DNA of 41,558 nucleotides from Shewanella surugensis (GCF_023284005.1 NZ_JAKIKS010000044.1:1-41558); one strand, 5' to 3'. Counted from the first letter of the stretch, positions 18,189-28,450 are shown. The notes: a model not told the origin generated them from the sequence alone. Numbers and translations are program-made.

Positions 18189-19637
18189 ATGATACAAATT
18201 AAAGGATTGAATGATACTGACGTTGATATATCAGAAGCTGAACGGCAACAATTTGAGTCCACACTTAATTCAGAGGTGTTATATGAAGGATGTGATGAAT
18301 ATGAGCAATCAAGGCAGATATTTAATCATATTTTCGACCGTAAGCCAGCCCTGATTGTTAAACCAACGGGTGTGGCCGACATTCAAACCACTGTCCAATT
18401 TGCTGCTGCACATCGATTACTCATCGCCATTAAAGGCGGCGGCCATAATATCGCGGGACACGCCAGCTGTGAAGGCGGTATTCTATTAGACTTATGTTTA
18501 ATGCAAGGGGTCTATGTCGATCCCAAAACACAACAAGTGAGAGTAGAAGCAGGCACTCTACTTCACAAGCTGGATCATGAAACCCAAGCCTTTGGACTCG
18601 CAGTGCCAACCGGTGTCGTCTCCGTCACCGGTGTAGCAGGTCTGACATTGGGCGGAGGTTTTGGTTGGCTAACCGGAAAACATGGTTTATCCATTGATAA
18701 CCTGTTAGCCGCTCAAATAGTCACCAGCGATGGTAAAGTATTAAACGTTTCAAAAAACAACCATGCCGATTTATTTTGGGCTATTCGAGGCGGCAGCGGA
18801 AACTTTGGCGTCGTCACCTCCTTTTTATTTCAAGCCCATCCTGTTGGACCGGAAGTACTCTTCTGTGGCCCGATGTATGCCATCGATAAAGCAGAGTCGG
18901 TATTACTGAAATGGCGAGATTTTATGACGCACGCGAGTCGAGATTTAACCTCTGTGGCTTTTATTTACCGGGTCCCGCCCAGTACTCATTTTCCTAAACA
19001 TTTACATAATCAAGATGTGGTCATGCTCGCAGGTGTACATACAGGAGAGAGCAAAGAAGCCAAGAAACAAATTGAAGCCCTTCGCCATTTTGATGGACTT
19101 ATTCATGACGCGACATCCATCATGCCTTTTGAAGCCGTACAGCAGTGGTTTGAAGGCTGGGATGTCGATAAAATCCAACCACAACGATTTTATTTTAAAT
19201 CTATGTTTACCAATCAATTAGATCAAAATATATTAAAAGAATTTATCGATGGCTTTAGACTTCGCCCACTGGCTACCTGTCAGGGTAATGTCTCATTTGT
19301 GATCCAATGTTTAAGAGGCGTTTATCGTGAAGTCCCCGAAGAAGCAACCGCCTTTGGCTCAAGAGATACTGACTTTATGCTCGAATCTAATTTAGCGTGG
19401 ATTGATGCTAACTTTGATGATGCTAACATTGCTTGGGGGCGTGCACTATGGGATAGACTCGCTGCTTATTCAAATAACAACCGCATTTATCTTAATCATT
19501 CTGGTGTTGAAGAAGATCATGTCGGTCAGCTTCCCTCTGTGTTTGGAAAAAATTACGACAAACTAAGACAAATAAAGAAAAAATACGATCCAATGAATTT
19601 ATTTCGTAAAAACGCCAATATTCCACCAGCAGACTAA
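18189..19637 (+). CDS. FAD-linked oxidase with BBE domain
   Basis: 482-residue flavoprotein of the berberine-bridge-enzyme/6-hydroxynicotine-oxidase type. The PCMH FAD-binding domain has IKGGGHNIAGH, where the first His is the expected 8-alpha covalent FAD attachment, and GVAGLTLGGGFGWLTGKHGL. The Cys that gives a second flavin link in bicovalent relatives is Val here (GVVSVTGVAG), so attachment is probably through His only. The C-terminal BBE motif is DKLRQIKKKYDPMNLFRKN. No signal peptide. Such enzymes oxidise sugars, alkaloids or polyphenols; the substrate is unknown and the neighbours give no clue. Confidence 0.88.
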   Translation: MIQIKGLNDTDVDISEAERQQFESTLNSEVLYEGCDEYEQSRQIFNHIFDRKPALIVKPTGVADIQTTVQFAAAHRLLIAIKGGGHNIAGHASCEGGILLDLCLMQGVYVDPKTQQVRVEAGTLLHKLDHETQAFGLAVPTGVVSVTGVAGLTLGGGFGWLTGKHGLSIDNLLAAQIVTSDGKVLNVSKNNHADLFWAIRGGSGNFGVVTSFLFQAHPVGPEVLFCGPMYAIDKAESVLLKWRDFMTHASRDLTSVAFIYRVPPSTHFPKHLHNQDVVMLAGVHTGESKEAKKQIEALRHFDGLIHDATSIMPFEAVQQWFEGWDVDKIQPQRFYFKSMFTNQLDQNILKEFIDGFRLRPLATCQGNVSFVIQCLRGVYREVPEEATAFGSRDTDFMLESNLAWIDANFDDANIAWGRALWDRLAAYSNNNRIYLNHSGVEEDHVGQLPSVFGKNYDKLRQIKKKYDPMNLFRKNANIPPAD

Positions 19638-19779
19638 AGCCCTTTATGACGCCCCTATTCCCCGTACAGAACTCAGCACATTCGAAGATAACGTCAGAGT
19701 ATGTCGCTTATTGCTGCTAAGTATCTCTGCCAACGTTCATGGCGCCATATTCTATATCTTTCCACCAAAATAAAGGGTG

Positions 19780-19809
19780 TTGACTATACTCAACAAGAAA
19801 AAATATTTA
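19780..19809 (+). promoter_or_regulatory. Predicted promoter of the hybrid histidine kinase
   Basis: TTGACT (-35) and TATTTA (-10) separated by 18 bp. Transcription would start near 19816, giving a leader of about 33 nt to the ATG at 19849. This argues against the longer frame that begins with GTG at 19777, since that codon would lie in the promoter. Confidence 0.4.
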
Positions 19810-19848
19810 TTTGTTCAAAAAACATCAGTATATGGACGCGATTTTATT

Positions 19849-22317
19849 ATGCCAAAAAGAATAGCCAGCTCAATCAAGTTACAACTCCAACTCGCCACCA
19901 GCGCCATTATTATACTGCTTATTATCTATAGTTACTTCAATCATCAAATCATTGAAACTGAAAACAATTTACTTTCATTAGAAGTCACTGTTTCTAACTC
20001 TTCTAATCGTTTATTAATGATGCGCAGGCACGAAAAAGATTTTATGGCTCGAATGGGTGAACAATACACCACATTATTAAAGCAACAAGGAGAACAATTA
20101 AAACAAGATGTGACCCACATTAAGCGTTTATTAAAGATTAATAATATTGAACTTAATTATAACAGTGAAGATATGATTACCAGTATCGACTCTTATATGC
20201 TCGCCATCAATGAATTATCCTTAGTCTTACTCAATATCCGAGGGAGAAATAATGATGGATTAAGGCATCTGTTACAAATCGCTTTAATGCACCTTGAAAA
20301 AGACATCATCAACACCCAAAATCAGAGTATTCAACTCATGTTTTGGCAGGTTCAACAAAATATTTATCATTTCTTTACTTTACATGAAGCTCAATATCAA
20401 TATAATTTCACCAATGATATTAATAAATTAGAGTCTTTATTTGCCATTCATCCCGATCATGAAAAACTGCATAATGATCTGCAAGCTTTTACTAAAATAT
20501 TGTTTCAATTGGAAGAACTCGAACATATTGCAGGCATCAATCAACATTTAGGTTTACAAGGACAGCTCAGAGATACCATTCATTCGGTAGAAAATGAACT
20601 CAATATCTTGACCATTGAAATTCCATTGGCGCTCACCAATAAACTCGCTAATTTAGAAAATTTCAATCGATTATTAATACTCTTACTCTTTGTTCTACTT
20701 GTTTCCGTGCTATTTTATTTAACCCGCTCGTTAACCAAAATTGAAAATAATTTAAAGCAACTCAATATACAAGCGCAAACATCCAATAAAGCAAAGAGTG
20801 CCTTTCTAGCCAATATGTCCCATGAGATCCGCACACCACTGAATGGTATTATTGGTATGTCGAGCATTTTAGCCGAAACCAAGCTCACCCCCACTCAGCA
20901 AGAATACTTAGGTACCATTGAAACCTCCTCACAAACCTTATTAATGTTAATAAACGATGTACTGGATTTATCAAAAATCGAATCAGGTAATTTAGAGATC
21001 ACGTCTTGTGAAGCCAATGTTCGTGAAGTGGCTTATGATACGCTCGCCATTGTGGTCTCTAAAGCAATAGAAAAATCCGTTAATCTAGATGTCGATATTG
21101 ATGATAACGTCGCCTTTAATTTGATGATTGATGAACACCGATTACGTCAAATACTAATGAACCTCATGTCCAATGCCGTAAAGTTTACCGGCTCCGGCGC
21201 CATTACAATACACATAAAACTGGCTGAAAAACAGCAAGACCAATTGCGGCTTTATTTTGCAGTAACAGACACAGGAACAGGCATAGAAAAAGATAAACAA
21301 GACAGTATTTTCTCCCCTTTTACCCAAGAAGACAGCTCTATTACTCGTCAGTTTGGCGGAACAGGCTTAGGGCTAAGTATCTGTTCGCAACTGGTTGCAC
21401 TGATGGGGGGTAAATTAGAAGTCGATTCGGAAAAAGGCCAAGGCAGCAGCTTCTTCTTTACCATAGATGCACAACTTGTTAACGAAAAACCCCCTGTCAT
21501 ATCATCAATACTCAGCAAGTCATCAGTTACTGTCATCAGTGATGACGCTGAGCTCAATCAAGTATTACACAGTAAACTCCACTATTATGGAATGGCTGTC
21601 CATCCATGCCTAGCCGATATTCGCGATATAACAACACTCACTGAAAACACGATTATCCTTTACCATTATCAAGGAGAAAATGACAACGACTTCTTCGCCC
21701 AACTGAATGCCTTTCAAGATAAACATCCACATATTCCCTTCATCATATGCCAGCACATTCTCACACCCAGTATCGATTTTAAAGACCAAATTGATGGCAT
21801 AGTGAAATACCCATTACTCGGTAGTCGGCTCATCAATACCTTAGCGAGTGGGATAAAATATTGCTATCAACGCCAAAGCCACTCACTGAATGACCTTGTT
21901 CAAACAGAGCACGACAATAATCAGCAAGAAAATGTACAAAAAAACATTTTAATTGTTGAAGATAATCTGGTTAATCAAAAAGTTGTTTCCTTATTTTTAT
22001 CCAAAGAAAATTACCTTTATGAAATTGCGAGCAATGGTTTAGAAGCCCTTGAAAAAGTGAAAAATGGTCCTCATTTTGACTTAATACTCATGGATTGCAT
22101 GATGCCAGAAATGGATGGTTTTACCGCCACCAAAGAAATCCGTCAATATGAACAACAACAGCAAAGAACCCCCACTCCTATCATCGCACTCACTGCCAGT
22201 ATTTTAGATCAGGACATCAAAATGTGTGCCCAAGTAGGCATGAATGATTATCTTTCTAAACCCATTCAAAAAACCAAACTTTTCGACATGATGAATAAAT
22301 ACCTCACTCCCCTATGA
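19849..22317 (+). CDS. Hybrid sensor histidine kinase with HBM-like sensor domain
   Basis: 822 residues. Order: TM1 (about 12-29), a periplasmic helical sensor of about 260 residues beginning with the MMRRHEKDF motif of HBM/four-helix-bundle sensors, TM2 ([18 protein letters not shown]), HisKA with phosphoacceptor His325 in [12 protein letters not shown], HATPase_c with N, G1 (DTGTGI) and G2 (GGTGLGLSI) boxes, a degenerate receiver-like segment lacking the acidic pocket (about 575-690), and a true receiver (KNILIVEDN) with phospho-Asp749 in [13 protein letters not shown] and Lys in YLSKPI. No HPt domain and no adjacent response regulator, so the output partner is encoded elsewhere. The ligand is unknown; HBM sensors often detect organic acids or other small metabolites. 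Confidence 0.9.
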   Translation: MPKRIASSIKLQLQLATSAIIILLIIYSYFNHQIIETENNLLSLEVTVSNSSNRLLMMRRHEKDFMARMGEQYTTLLKQQGEQLKQDVTHIKRLLKINNIELNYNSEDMITSIDSYMLAINELSLVLLNIRGRNNDGLRHLLQIALMHLEKDIINTQNQSIQLMFWQVQQNIYHFFTLHEAQYQYNFTNDINKLESLFAIHPDHEKLHNDLQAFTKILFQLEELEHIAGINQHLGLQGQLRDTIHSVENELNILTIEIPLALTNKLANLENFNRLLILLLFVLLVSVLFYLTRSLTKIENNLKQLNIQAQTSNKAKSAFLANMSHEIRTPLNGIIGMSSILAETKLTPTQQEYLGTIETSSQTLLMLINDVLDLSKIESGNLEITSCEANVREVAYDTLAIVVSKAIEKSVNLDVDIDDNVAFNLMIDEHRLRQILMNLMSNAVKFTGSGAITIHIKLAEKQQDQLRLYFAVTDTGTGIEKDKQDSIFSPFTQEDSSITRQFGGTGLGLSICSQLVALMGGKLEVDSEKGQGSSFFFTIDAQLVNEKPPVISSILSKSSVTVISDDAELNQVLHSKLHYYGMAVHPCLADIRDITTLTENTIILYHYQGENDNDFFAQLNAFQDKHPHIPFIICQHILTPSIDFKDQIDGIVKYPLLGSRLINTLASGIKYCYQRQSHSLNDLVQTEHDNNQQENVQKNILIVEDNLVNQKVVSLFLSKENYLYEIASNGLEALEKVKNGPHFDLILMDCMMPEMDGFTATKEIRQYEQQQQRTPTPIIALTASILDQDIKMCAQVGMNDYLSKPIQKTKLFDMMNKYLTPL

Positions 22318-22481
22318 CCTCATAACCACTTACCACACCTTAATCGAACCGATATTGGGGTTAAACAAAATTATAGGTCAATAATTAAATCCATAATTCA
22401 GCGATTTTAAGGGCTTTTTGATTTTAATTATGCTTATTTAACCCCAATTGATAAAAATTGATAAAAAAAATCGGAAAGTAT

Positions 22482-22490
22482 TGCTATACT
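22482..22490 (+). promoter_or_regulatory. Extended -10 promoter element of the EF-G gene
   Basis: TGCTATACT is a near-consensus extended -10 element, 40 bp before the EF-G ATG; no well-spaced -35 is seen, which extended -10 promoters tolerate. A GC-rich GCGCGG follows at the likely start point. Confidence 0.45.
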
Positions 22491-22530
22491 TGCGCGGAAT
22501 TTTAGAACGTAACTCCAATAGAGTAAAAAA

Positions 22531-24621
22531 ATGACTGATTTATCAAAGTACAGAAACATTGGTATCTTCGCTCACGTTGACGCGGGTAAGACCACGACAA
22601 CCGAGCGTATCCTTAAGCTAACCGGTAAAATCCATAAAATCGGTGAAGTTCACGATGGTGAATCTACAACTGACTTCATGGAACAGGAAGCTGAGCGTGG
22701 TATTACCATTCAGTCTGCTGCTGTCAGTTGTTTTTGGAACGATCACCGTTTTAACGTTATTGACACCCCTGGTCACGTTGACTTCACTGTTGAAGTTTAT
22801 CGTTCTCTCAAAGTATTAGACGGTGGTGTAGGTGTATTCTGTGGTAGTGGCGGTGTTGAGCCTCAATCAGAAACAAATTGGCGTTATGCGAACGAATCAG
22901 AAGTTGCTCGTATCATCTTCGTCAACAAGTTAGACCGTATGGGTGCTGACTTCCTACGCGTTGTTAAGCAGACTAAAGACGTATTAGCGGCTAATCCAAT
23001 CGTCATGGTACTTCCAATCGGTATCGAAGACGAATTCACCGGTGTTGTCGATCTATTGACTCGTAAAGCATGGATTTGGGACGAAACGGGACAAGCTGAA
23101 AACTACAAAATTGAAGATGTTCCAGCTGACATGGTCGACTTAGTTGAAGAATACCGTGAACTACTCATCGAAACGGCTCTTGAGCAGGACGATGATTTAC
23201 TTGAAGCTTACATGGAAGGCGAAGAGCCTTCTATCGAAGACATCAAGCGTTGTGTCCGCAAAGGAACACGTGATATGTCATTCTTCCCAACATATTGTGG
23301 TAGTGCGTTCAAAAACAAAGGTATGCAACTTCTGCTTGATGCTGTTGTTGATTACCTACCCTCACCAACTGAAGTCGATCCTCAGCCGCTGACTGATGAA
23401 GACGGTGCAGAGAATGGCGAATTCGCACTTGTTTCTATTGATGAACCACTTAAAGCACTAGCATTCAAAATCATGGATGACCGTTTCGGTGCACTTACCT
23501 TCGTCCGTATTTACTCAGGTAAACTGAACAGGGGAGACACCATCCTTAACTCGTTCACCGGTAAAACTGAACGTGTAGGTCGTATGGTTGAAATGCAAGC
23601 CGATGAGCGTAACGAATTAGAATCTGCTCAAGCGGGTGACATCATCGCTATCGTCGGTATGAAGAACGTGCAAACAGGTCACACTCTGTGTGATGTTAAG
23701 CATCCTTGTACACTAGAAGCGATGGTATTTCCTGAGCCCGTTATCTCTATCTCTGTTACACCAAAAGATAAAGGCGGATCAGAGAAAATGGGTATCGCTA
23801 TCGGTAAGATGATCGCTGAAGATCCATCATTCCGCGTAGAAACAGATATTGATTCAGGTGAAACGATTCTTAAAGGTATGGGTGAACTTCACCTAGACAT
23901 TAAGGTCGATATCCTGAAGCGTACATACGGTGTAGATCTCATTGTAGGTGAGCCTCAAGTTGCTTACCGTGAAACTATCACTAAAGAAATTGAAGATAGC
24001 TACACGCATAAGAAACAGTCTGGTGGTTCTGGTCAATTCGGTAAAATTGATTACATCATTCGTCCTGGTGAGCAAAACACAGGTTTCACTTTCAGCTCTA
24101 AAGTTGTTGGTGGTAATGTTCCTAAGGAATTCTGGCCTGCCGTTGAGAAAGGTTTCGCCTCTTTGATGGGTACGGGTACGGTTGCTGGTTTCCCTGTATT
24201 AGATGTTGAACTCGTTCTTCTTGATGGTGCTTTCCACGCAGTTGATTCGTCAGCTATCGCGTTCGAAATCGCTGCTAAAGGCGCTTTCCGTCAATCTATG
24301 CCTAAAGCCGGTGCACAACTTCTTGAACCTATCATGAATGTTGACGTATTTAGCCCAGATGACAACGTGGGTGATGTTATTGGCGATCTTAACCGTCGTC
24401 GCGGTATGATCAAAGACCAAATGGCCGGTGTGACTGGTGTTCGTATTAAAGCTGACGTACCGTTATCCGAAATGTTCGGTTACATCGGTTCACTACGTAC
24501 TATGACATCGGGCCGTGGCCAATTCTCTATGGAATTCGCTCACTACTCACCATGTCCAAACAGTGTTTCTGAAAAAGTGATTGCTGAAGTTAAAGCACGT
24601 GAAGCTGCAGCTAAGAAGTAA
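22531..24621 (+). CDS. fusA: Elongation factor G (second paralogue type)
   Basis: Translational GTPase that drives tRNA-mRNA translocation and, with RRF, ribosome recycling. 696 residues. G1 [16 protein letters not shown]2 [12 protein letters not shown]3 [10 protein letters not shown]4 NKLDRMGAD; domains II to V follow, with the domain IV loop and [14 protein letters not shown] near the end. It stands alone rather than in the rpsL-rpsG-fusA-tuf operon, and its sequence resembles the second EF-G found in Shewanella and Vibrio (often called fusB), so I infer a paralogue rather than the housekeeping copy. Codon use is strongly biased toward highly expressed patterns, unlike its neighbours. Confidence 0.92.
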   Translation: MTDLSKYRNIGIFAHVDAGKTTTTERILKLTGKIHKIGEVHDGESTTDFMEQEAERGITIQSAAVSCFWNDHRFNVIDTPGHVDFTVEVYRSLKVLDGGVGVFCGSGGVEPQSETNWRYANESEVARIIFVNKLDRMGADFLRVVKQTKDVLAANPIVMVLPIGIEDEFTGVVDLLTRKAWIWDETGQAENYKIEDVPADMVDLVEEYRELLIETALEQDDDLLEAYMEGEEPSIEDIKRCVRKGTRDMSFFPTYCGSAFKNKGMQLLLDAVVDYLPSPTEVDPQPLTDEDGAENGEFALVSIDEPLKALAFKIMDDRFGALTFVRIYSGKLNRGDTILNSFTGKTERVGRMVEMQADERNELESAQAGDIIAIVGMKNVQTGHTLCDVKHPCTLEAMVFPEPVISISVTPKDKGGSEKMGIAIGKMIAEDPSFRVETDIDSGETILKGMGELHLDIKVDILKRTYGVDLIVGEPQVAYRETITKEIEDSYTHKKQSGGSGQFGKIDYIIRPGEQNTGFTFSSKVVGGNVPKEFWPAVEKGFASLMGTGTVAGFPVLDVELVLLDGAFHAVDSSAIAFEIAAKGAFRQSMPKAGAQLLEPIMNVDVFSPDDNVGDVIGDLNRRRGMIKDQMAGVTGVRIKADVPLSEMFGYIGSLRTMTSGRGQFSMEFAHYSPCPNSVSEKVIAEVKAREAAAKK

Positions 24622-24656
24622 TGCTTAGTTAGCGACTCATCTTTAACAAAAATAAA

Positions 24657-24686
24657 AACCCCATAAAACACTTTATGGGGTTTTTT
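24657..24686 (+). terminator. Rho-independent terminator of the EF-G gene
   Basis: Eleven-base stem AACCCCATAAA / TTTATGGGGTT, four-base loop, then six T. It lies 36 bp past the stop codon and separates EF-G from fur. Confidence 0.9.
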
Positions 24687-24876
24687 CGATCCTGTTAATC
24701 CAATAATATAGATTGTTTTTCCTCATCCTCTGTTCATCGCATTAACGAGTAACATTACAGAATGTATGCTTAAATTGATTGTTTTATCTTATATTTTTAA
24801 AAATACCCTATAATTATTATTCATTCGAGGACATATGGAGAAATCAAAGGTTTCAGTTTTCTATTTGTACACATAT

Positions 24877-24906
24877 AATGGTTTCAACGGCCACAAATGA
24901 ACCATT
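24877..24906 (+). promoter_or_regulatory. Inverted repeat in the fur leader
   Basis: Arms AATGGTT / AACCATT spaced by 16 nt, extendable by CA/TG with one bulge, 40 bp before the fur ATG. It may be an operator or an mRNA hairpin. Further upstream (about 24810-24830) the sequence ATAATTATTATTCATT is only weakly similar to a Fur box, so autoregulation cannot be claimed. Confidence 0.3.
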
Positions 24907-24945
24907 AACACTTATGCTAATCGTTCTGCAAATAAGAGATGCATC

Positions 24946-25377
24946 ATGACTGATGGAAATCAAGCGCTAAAAAAAGCAGGGTTAAAAGTGACCCTTCCCC
25001 GAATTAAGATCTTAGAGCTCATGCAAGAGCCGGAAAACCAACACATCAGTGCTGAAGATCTTTATAAAAGATTATTAGATTTAGGTGAAGAAATTGGCCT
25101 TGCAACGGTATATCGCGTGTTAAACCAATTTGATGACGCAGGCATTGTGACACGTCATCATTTTGAAAGTGGTAAAGCCGTATTTGAACTTGCCAGCCAG
25201 CATCATCATGATCATTTAGTGTGTTTATCTTGTGGTAAAGTCATTGAATTTGCCGATGACATCATCGAACAACGTCAAGATATCATTGCCACTAAATACA
25301 ATATTAAACTGACTAATCACAGCTTATATTTATACGGTGTTTGTACCGATGATAGCTGCAATCATGACGTAGAATAA
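24946..25377 (+). CDS. fur: Ferric uptake regulator Fur
   Basis: Fe(II)-dependent repressor of iron-uptake genes. 143 residues. Winged-helix domain with LKVTLPRIKILELMQ and the recognition helix region GLATVYRVLNQFDDAGIV; the dimerisation domain holds the metal cluster HHHDHLVCLSCGKVIEF and a C-terminal CTDDSCNH pair of Cys. All these are typical Fur rather than Zur or PerR features. It has its own terminator and a leader with an inverted repeat, consistent with a monocistronic gene. Confidence 0.96.
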   Translation: MTDGNQALKKAGLKVTLPRIKILELMQEPENQHISAEDLYKRLLDLGEEIGLATVYRVLNQFDDAGIVTRHHFESGKAVFELASQHHHDHLVCLSCGKVIEFADDIIEQRQDIIATKYNIKLTNHSLYLYGVCTDDSCNHDVE

Positions 25378-25397
25378 CAATTAAATAGAAGTGTACA

Positions 25398-25423
25398 AAC
25401 CAGCAATACTAGCTGGTTTTTTT
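25398..25423 (+). terminator. Rho-independent terminator of fur
   Basis: Stem AACCAGC / GCTGGTT, seven-base loop, followed by seven T; 20 bp after the fur stop. Confidence 0.85.
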
Positions 25424-25482
25424 ATATACCAAATGCATGTTCAAACGACTCACGTTCAAAGTTCTCAACACAATGCGCAATA

Positions 25483-25989
25483 TTAATGATTAAAGAATCT
25501 GTGGAATATTTTCACTTTATAGCCTAAATAATTGTCACGTTTTATTTCAAACATTTTAATCTTATTAAGCACCTTTTCATATTCTTTATTACCGAGTAAT
25601 ACCAAGGCTATCATACCAGTAAGATGATACTCCTCACACTCCTCTATGGCTGCAACGGCTGCTTCTGTTGCAAAACCTTGACCCCAATATTCCGGTAAGT
25701 ACCGAAAGGCTAATTCAACTTCATTATACTCGGCTAGGTATTTAGGGCCACAATAGCCAATAACGCGATCATCTTGCTTATGAACAACAGCCCATCGACC
25801 ATAATCAAACTCAGCATACATCGGTAAGGCAACATCAATGATGACTCGACGTGCCTCCTCTATCGACTTTATCGGTGAACCCGGTAAATGACTTAAGATT
25901 TTAGGCATACTATTGAGTAAAAAAACGGCTTTAGCATCATCAGCGATAAATCGCCGAAGGTATAACCGATCTGTCTCTGCAACGACCAT
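25483..25989 (-). CDS. GNAT-family N-acetyltransferase (RimJ/RimL-like)
   Basis: 168 residues. The N-terminus MVVAETDRLYLRRFIADDA is the start typical of RimJ/RimL-type acetyltransferases; GRWAVVHKQDDRVIGYCGPKYL and VELAFRYLPEYWGQGFATEA form the central sheet and the acetyl-CoA pyrophosphate-binding loop (QGFATEA). The C-terminal part (EYEKVLNKIKMFEIKRDNYLGYKV) completes the fold. The acceptor (a ribosomal protein, antibiotic or other amine) cannot be told. It converges with fur. Confidence 0.85.
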   Translation of the reverse strand: MVVAETDRLYLRRFIADDAKAVFLLNSMPKILSHLPGSPIKSIEEARRVIIDVALPMYAEFDYGRWAVVHKQDDRVIGYCGPKYLAEYNEVELAFRYLPEYWGQGFATEAAVAAIEECEEYHLTGMIALVLLGNKEYEKVLNKIKMFEIKRDNYLGYKVKIFHRFFNH

Positions 25990-26070
25990 GACTCACTCCA
26001 ATACTGTTCATTGCTTAATAATAGATGATATCCCTAAATGACGCTAAATCGATACCCAAGCGATCGCGTT

Positions 26071-26338
26071 ATATACCCGTGATACTTCAAGATGCAGGAT
26101 TCAGCTGGAATTAAAAGCCTTGTAGGCAAGGCTTTAAGCAGATGACCTAGTGATTCTAAGTTAATGCTCTATAACGCAGAATAAAAGGCTTTTAAACCAG
26201 CCTATTAGGAGCCATTAAAACCAATCACTTCTATGTTGCATGCTTTTAAAAGGTGCCTACATTCCCGCAATCATGCGCCTTAAATTGATTGGTTTTACTG
26301 GCTCTGAAAACATGCATCTTGAAGTATCACGGGTATAT
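26071..26338. mobile_element. 268-bp MITE-like element with 26-bp perfect terminal inverted repeats
   Basis: The ends are ATATACCCGTGATACTTCAA followed by GATGCA at 26071-26096 and its exact complement at 26313-26338. The interior has no ORF and contains palindromic AAAGCCTTG/CAAGGCTTT-type words. The same end and an internal block (GTGATTCTAAGTTAATGCTC) reappear, diverged, at 34491-34798, so this is a repeat family. It is non-autonomous; the transposase that moves it is not in the window. The ends start with ATAT, so a TA target duplication is possible but ambiguous. Confidence 0.75.
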
Positions 26339-26520
26339 GGGTTCAGTTGACATTAAAAATACTCTTAAGCCAATAATGATCCTGAATAAACGATCTGGTC
26401 ATCTTATCCTGAAGAAAGCATAAATATCATAGCCAGATCAATGAAAATGATGATCTACTGGAGAAAAATATCAGTAAATGCATAAAAGCCATTAACGATC
26501 AAAACGTTTAATGTCAGCGA

Positions 26521-26550
26521 GATCCTGCATTTTGAACCGATTGGGGTATA
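26521..26550 (-). repeat. Solo end related to the MITE-like family
   Basis: Read on the minus strand this is TATACCCCAATCGGTTCAAA then ATGCAGGATC, matching the TATACCC....TTCAAGATGCAGGAT end of the element at 26071. Next to it, inverted CTGACATTAAA (right) and TTGACATTAAA (26347-26357) suggest a second, partly deleted element occupying 26339-26550 beside the intact one. The region 26339-26692 holds no gene. Confidence 0.45.
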
Positions 26551-26692
26551 TTTTCAGATTTTTTGAATCTCATCAATAGCACATTGAAAGAAACCGGAAT
26601 AAAATGTCAACGACCTTGCTATAGTTACAGCAATGGCGTTGAATAGACACTCATACTCTACGATCGAATTAGACGTAATAAAAGGATCCTTT

Positions 26693-28351
26693 ATGACTCC
26701 GATGCAGAAAGTATTTTGGTTCATTGCTAGCGTAGGTAATATACTGGCTTTTACCCTCTGGCTTAATGTTGGTGATCTTTCCTCTGTTCTCATTTTGTGT
26801 TGTACATTACTTTATACCATCGTCGGCTTTTATGATTTAAAGTTTAGTAAACATAACTTGAATCGTCTCTATCCAAGCGTTGCCTATATTCGTTACTTTT
26901 TAGAATCCTTCCGAGTTGAAATACAACAATATTTCATCGCTAATGACGAAGAAGAAAAGCCCTTTAACCGTGAACAACGTTCATTGGTATACCAAAGAGC
27001 AAAAAATGTCAGAGATACCATCGCCTTTGGTACCCAGCGAAACTTAATGGAAGAAAATTATTTAAGCGCATGGCATTCCTTAAACCCTAAAACAGTCAAA
27101 GCAGAAACTAAACACATCATCTTTGGCGGCGATGATTGCACCCAGCCCTATCGCGCCTCTTATCTGAATATATCCGCTATGAGTTTTGGTGCCCTTAGCC
27201 GTAACGCGATTGAAGCGCTTAATTTAGGGGCTAAAAAAGCACACTGCTTCCATAACACTGGAGAAGGAGGCGTCAGTCCTTATCATTTAAAGCACGGAGG
27301 CGATCTTGTTTGGCAAGTGGGCTCAGGCTTATTTGGCTGCCGAAACGATGAAGGCCAATTCGATGATGATATGTTTAAAGCCATGGCCAACAAACCCCAA
27401 ATAAAAATGATTGAAATCAAATTATCTCAAGGGGCGAAACCCGGTCACGGCGGTGTGTTACCTGCGGCTAAAATTACCGATGAAATCGCCTCTATCCGCC
27501 ATATTACTAAAGGACAAGACTGTGTGTCACCCGCAGTCAACCCTGAATGCACCACCCCGATAGCCTTACTCACATTCGTAAAAAGATTACGTCAACTGAG
27601 CGACGGAAAGCCCGTCGGGTTTAAACTCTGTATCGGTAATCCAGCAGAATTTTTGTGCATTTGTAAAGCCATGCTAGAAACTAATATTCTTCCCGATTTT
27701 ATTACCGTCGACGGTGCTGAAGGTGGCACTGGTGCAGCGCCTTTAGAGTTTAGTAATCATTTAGGCATGACTTGCCTTGAAGGTATTTACTTTGTGCATA
27801 ATGCTTTAATGGGTGTTGATCTTAGAAATAAAATTCGTATTATTGGCTCAGGAAAAACCGCTTCGAGTTTCGATTTATTGACAAAAATTGCCCTTGGCGC
27901 CGATACCGTCAATGTAGCTAGAACCATGATGCTCGCCATAGGATGCGTACAATCTCGTCACTGCAATACCAATCGTTGTCCAACAGGCGTCGCCACACAA
28001 GATCCGGTGCGAAGTAAAGCTATCGATGTTAACCTGAAAAGTGAGCGGGTGATGCATTTTCATAAAAACACCTTACACAGTTTCTATGAACTTGTCGGGG
28101 CAATGGGACTGAACGATCCTGCCGACTTAATGCCACAAATGATCAAAAAGAGGACACCATCAGGACTGCCCATTTCTCTTGGAAGCTTAGTCACCCACTT
28201 AACGTCCAAAGCATTATTTCACAGTACCAGTGATCTAGGTCCTTGGCATCACTGGTGGGGCCAAGCCAAAAGCGATGAATTTGTCTCAGATGATTTATAT
28301 ATTATCACACCATTAGCATATCAAACTCATAGCGTCAGCAATAGAAAATAA
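26693..28351 (+). CDS. Membrane-anchored FMN-binding glutamate-synthase-like protein
   Basis: 552 residues from the ATG at 26693, which has AAAGGA about 6-8 bases before it; the frame opens 20 codons earlier without a site. Two hydrophobic helices (about 5-50) anchor it. The rest is the FMN-binding (beta/alpha)8 domain of glutamate synthase: SYLNISAMSFGALS, NTGEGGVSPYH, KPGHGGVLPAAK, DGAEGGTGAAP, and a 3Fe-4S motif with three Cys in GCVQSRHCNTNRCPTGVATQ. No amidotransferase domain is present and no gltD-like partner is nearby, so it probably does not make glutamate from glutamine by itself. Role unknown; the family is widespread. Confidence 0.9.
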   Translation: MTPMQKVFWFIASVGNILAFTLWLNVGDLSSVLILCCTLLYTIVGFYDLKFSKHNLNRLYPSVAYIRYFLESFRVEIQQYFIANDEEEKPFNREQRSLVYQRAKNVRDTIAFGTQRNLMEENYLSAWHSLNPKTVKAETKHIIFGGDDCTQPYRASYLNISAMSFGALSRNAIEALNLGAKKAHCFHNTGEGGVSPYHLKHGGDLVWQVGSGLFGCRNDEGQFDDDMFKAMANKPQIKMIEIKLSQGAKPGHGGVLPAAKITDEIASIRHITKGQDCVSPAVNPECTTPIALLTFVKRLRQLSDGKPVGFKLCIGNPAEFLCICKAMLETNILPDFITVDGAEGGTGAAPLEFSNHLGMTCLEGIYFVHNALMGVDLRNKIRIIGSGKTASSFDLLTKIALGADTVNVARTMMLAIGCVQSRHCNTNRCPTGVATQDPVRSKAIDVNLKSERVMHFHKNTLHSFYELVGAMGLNDPADLMPQMIKKRTPSGLPISLGSLVTHLTSKALFHSTSDLGPWHHWWGQAKSDEFVSDDLYIITPLAYQTHSVSNRK

Positions 28352-28370
28352 GGAAAGGAAAAACAATAAA

Positions 28371-28444
28371 AATCATTGCCACTCAAGCTGACAATGATTC
28401 TACAAGATCCAAGCCAGATAAAGATGCATAGTCAACTGGCTTGG
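28371..28444 (-). terminator. Two hairpins ending the dsbA-like transcript
   Basis: Nearer the gene is CCAAGCCAG / CTGGCTTGG (28409-28417 with 28436-28444, 18-nt loop); beyond it AATCATTG / CAATGATT (28371-28378 with 28392-28399) is followed by five T on the minus strand. The second is the likely intrinsic terminator and may also stop the convergent glutamate-synthase-like gene. Confidence 0.6.
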
Positions 28445-28450
28445 GGATCA

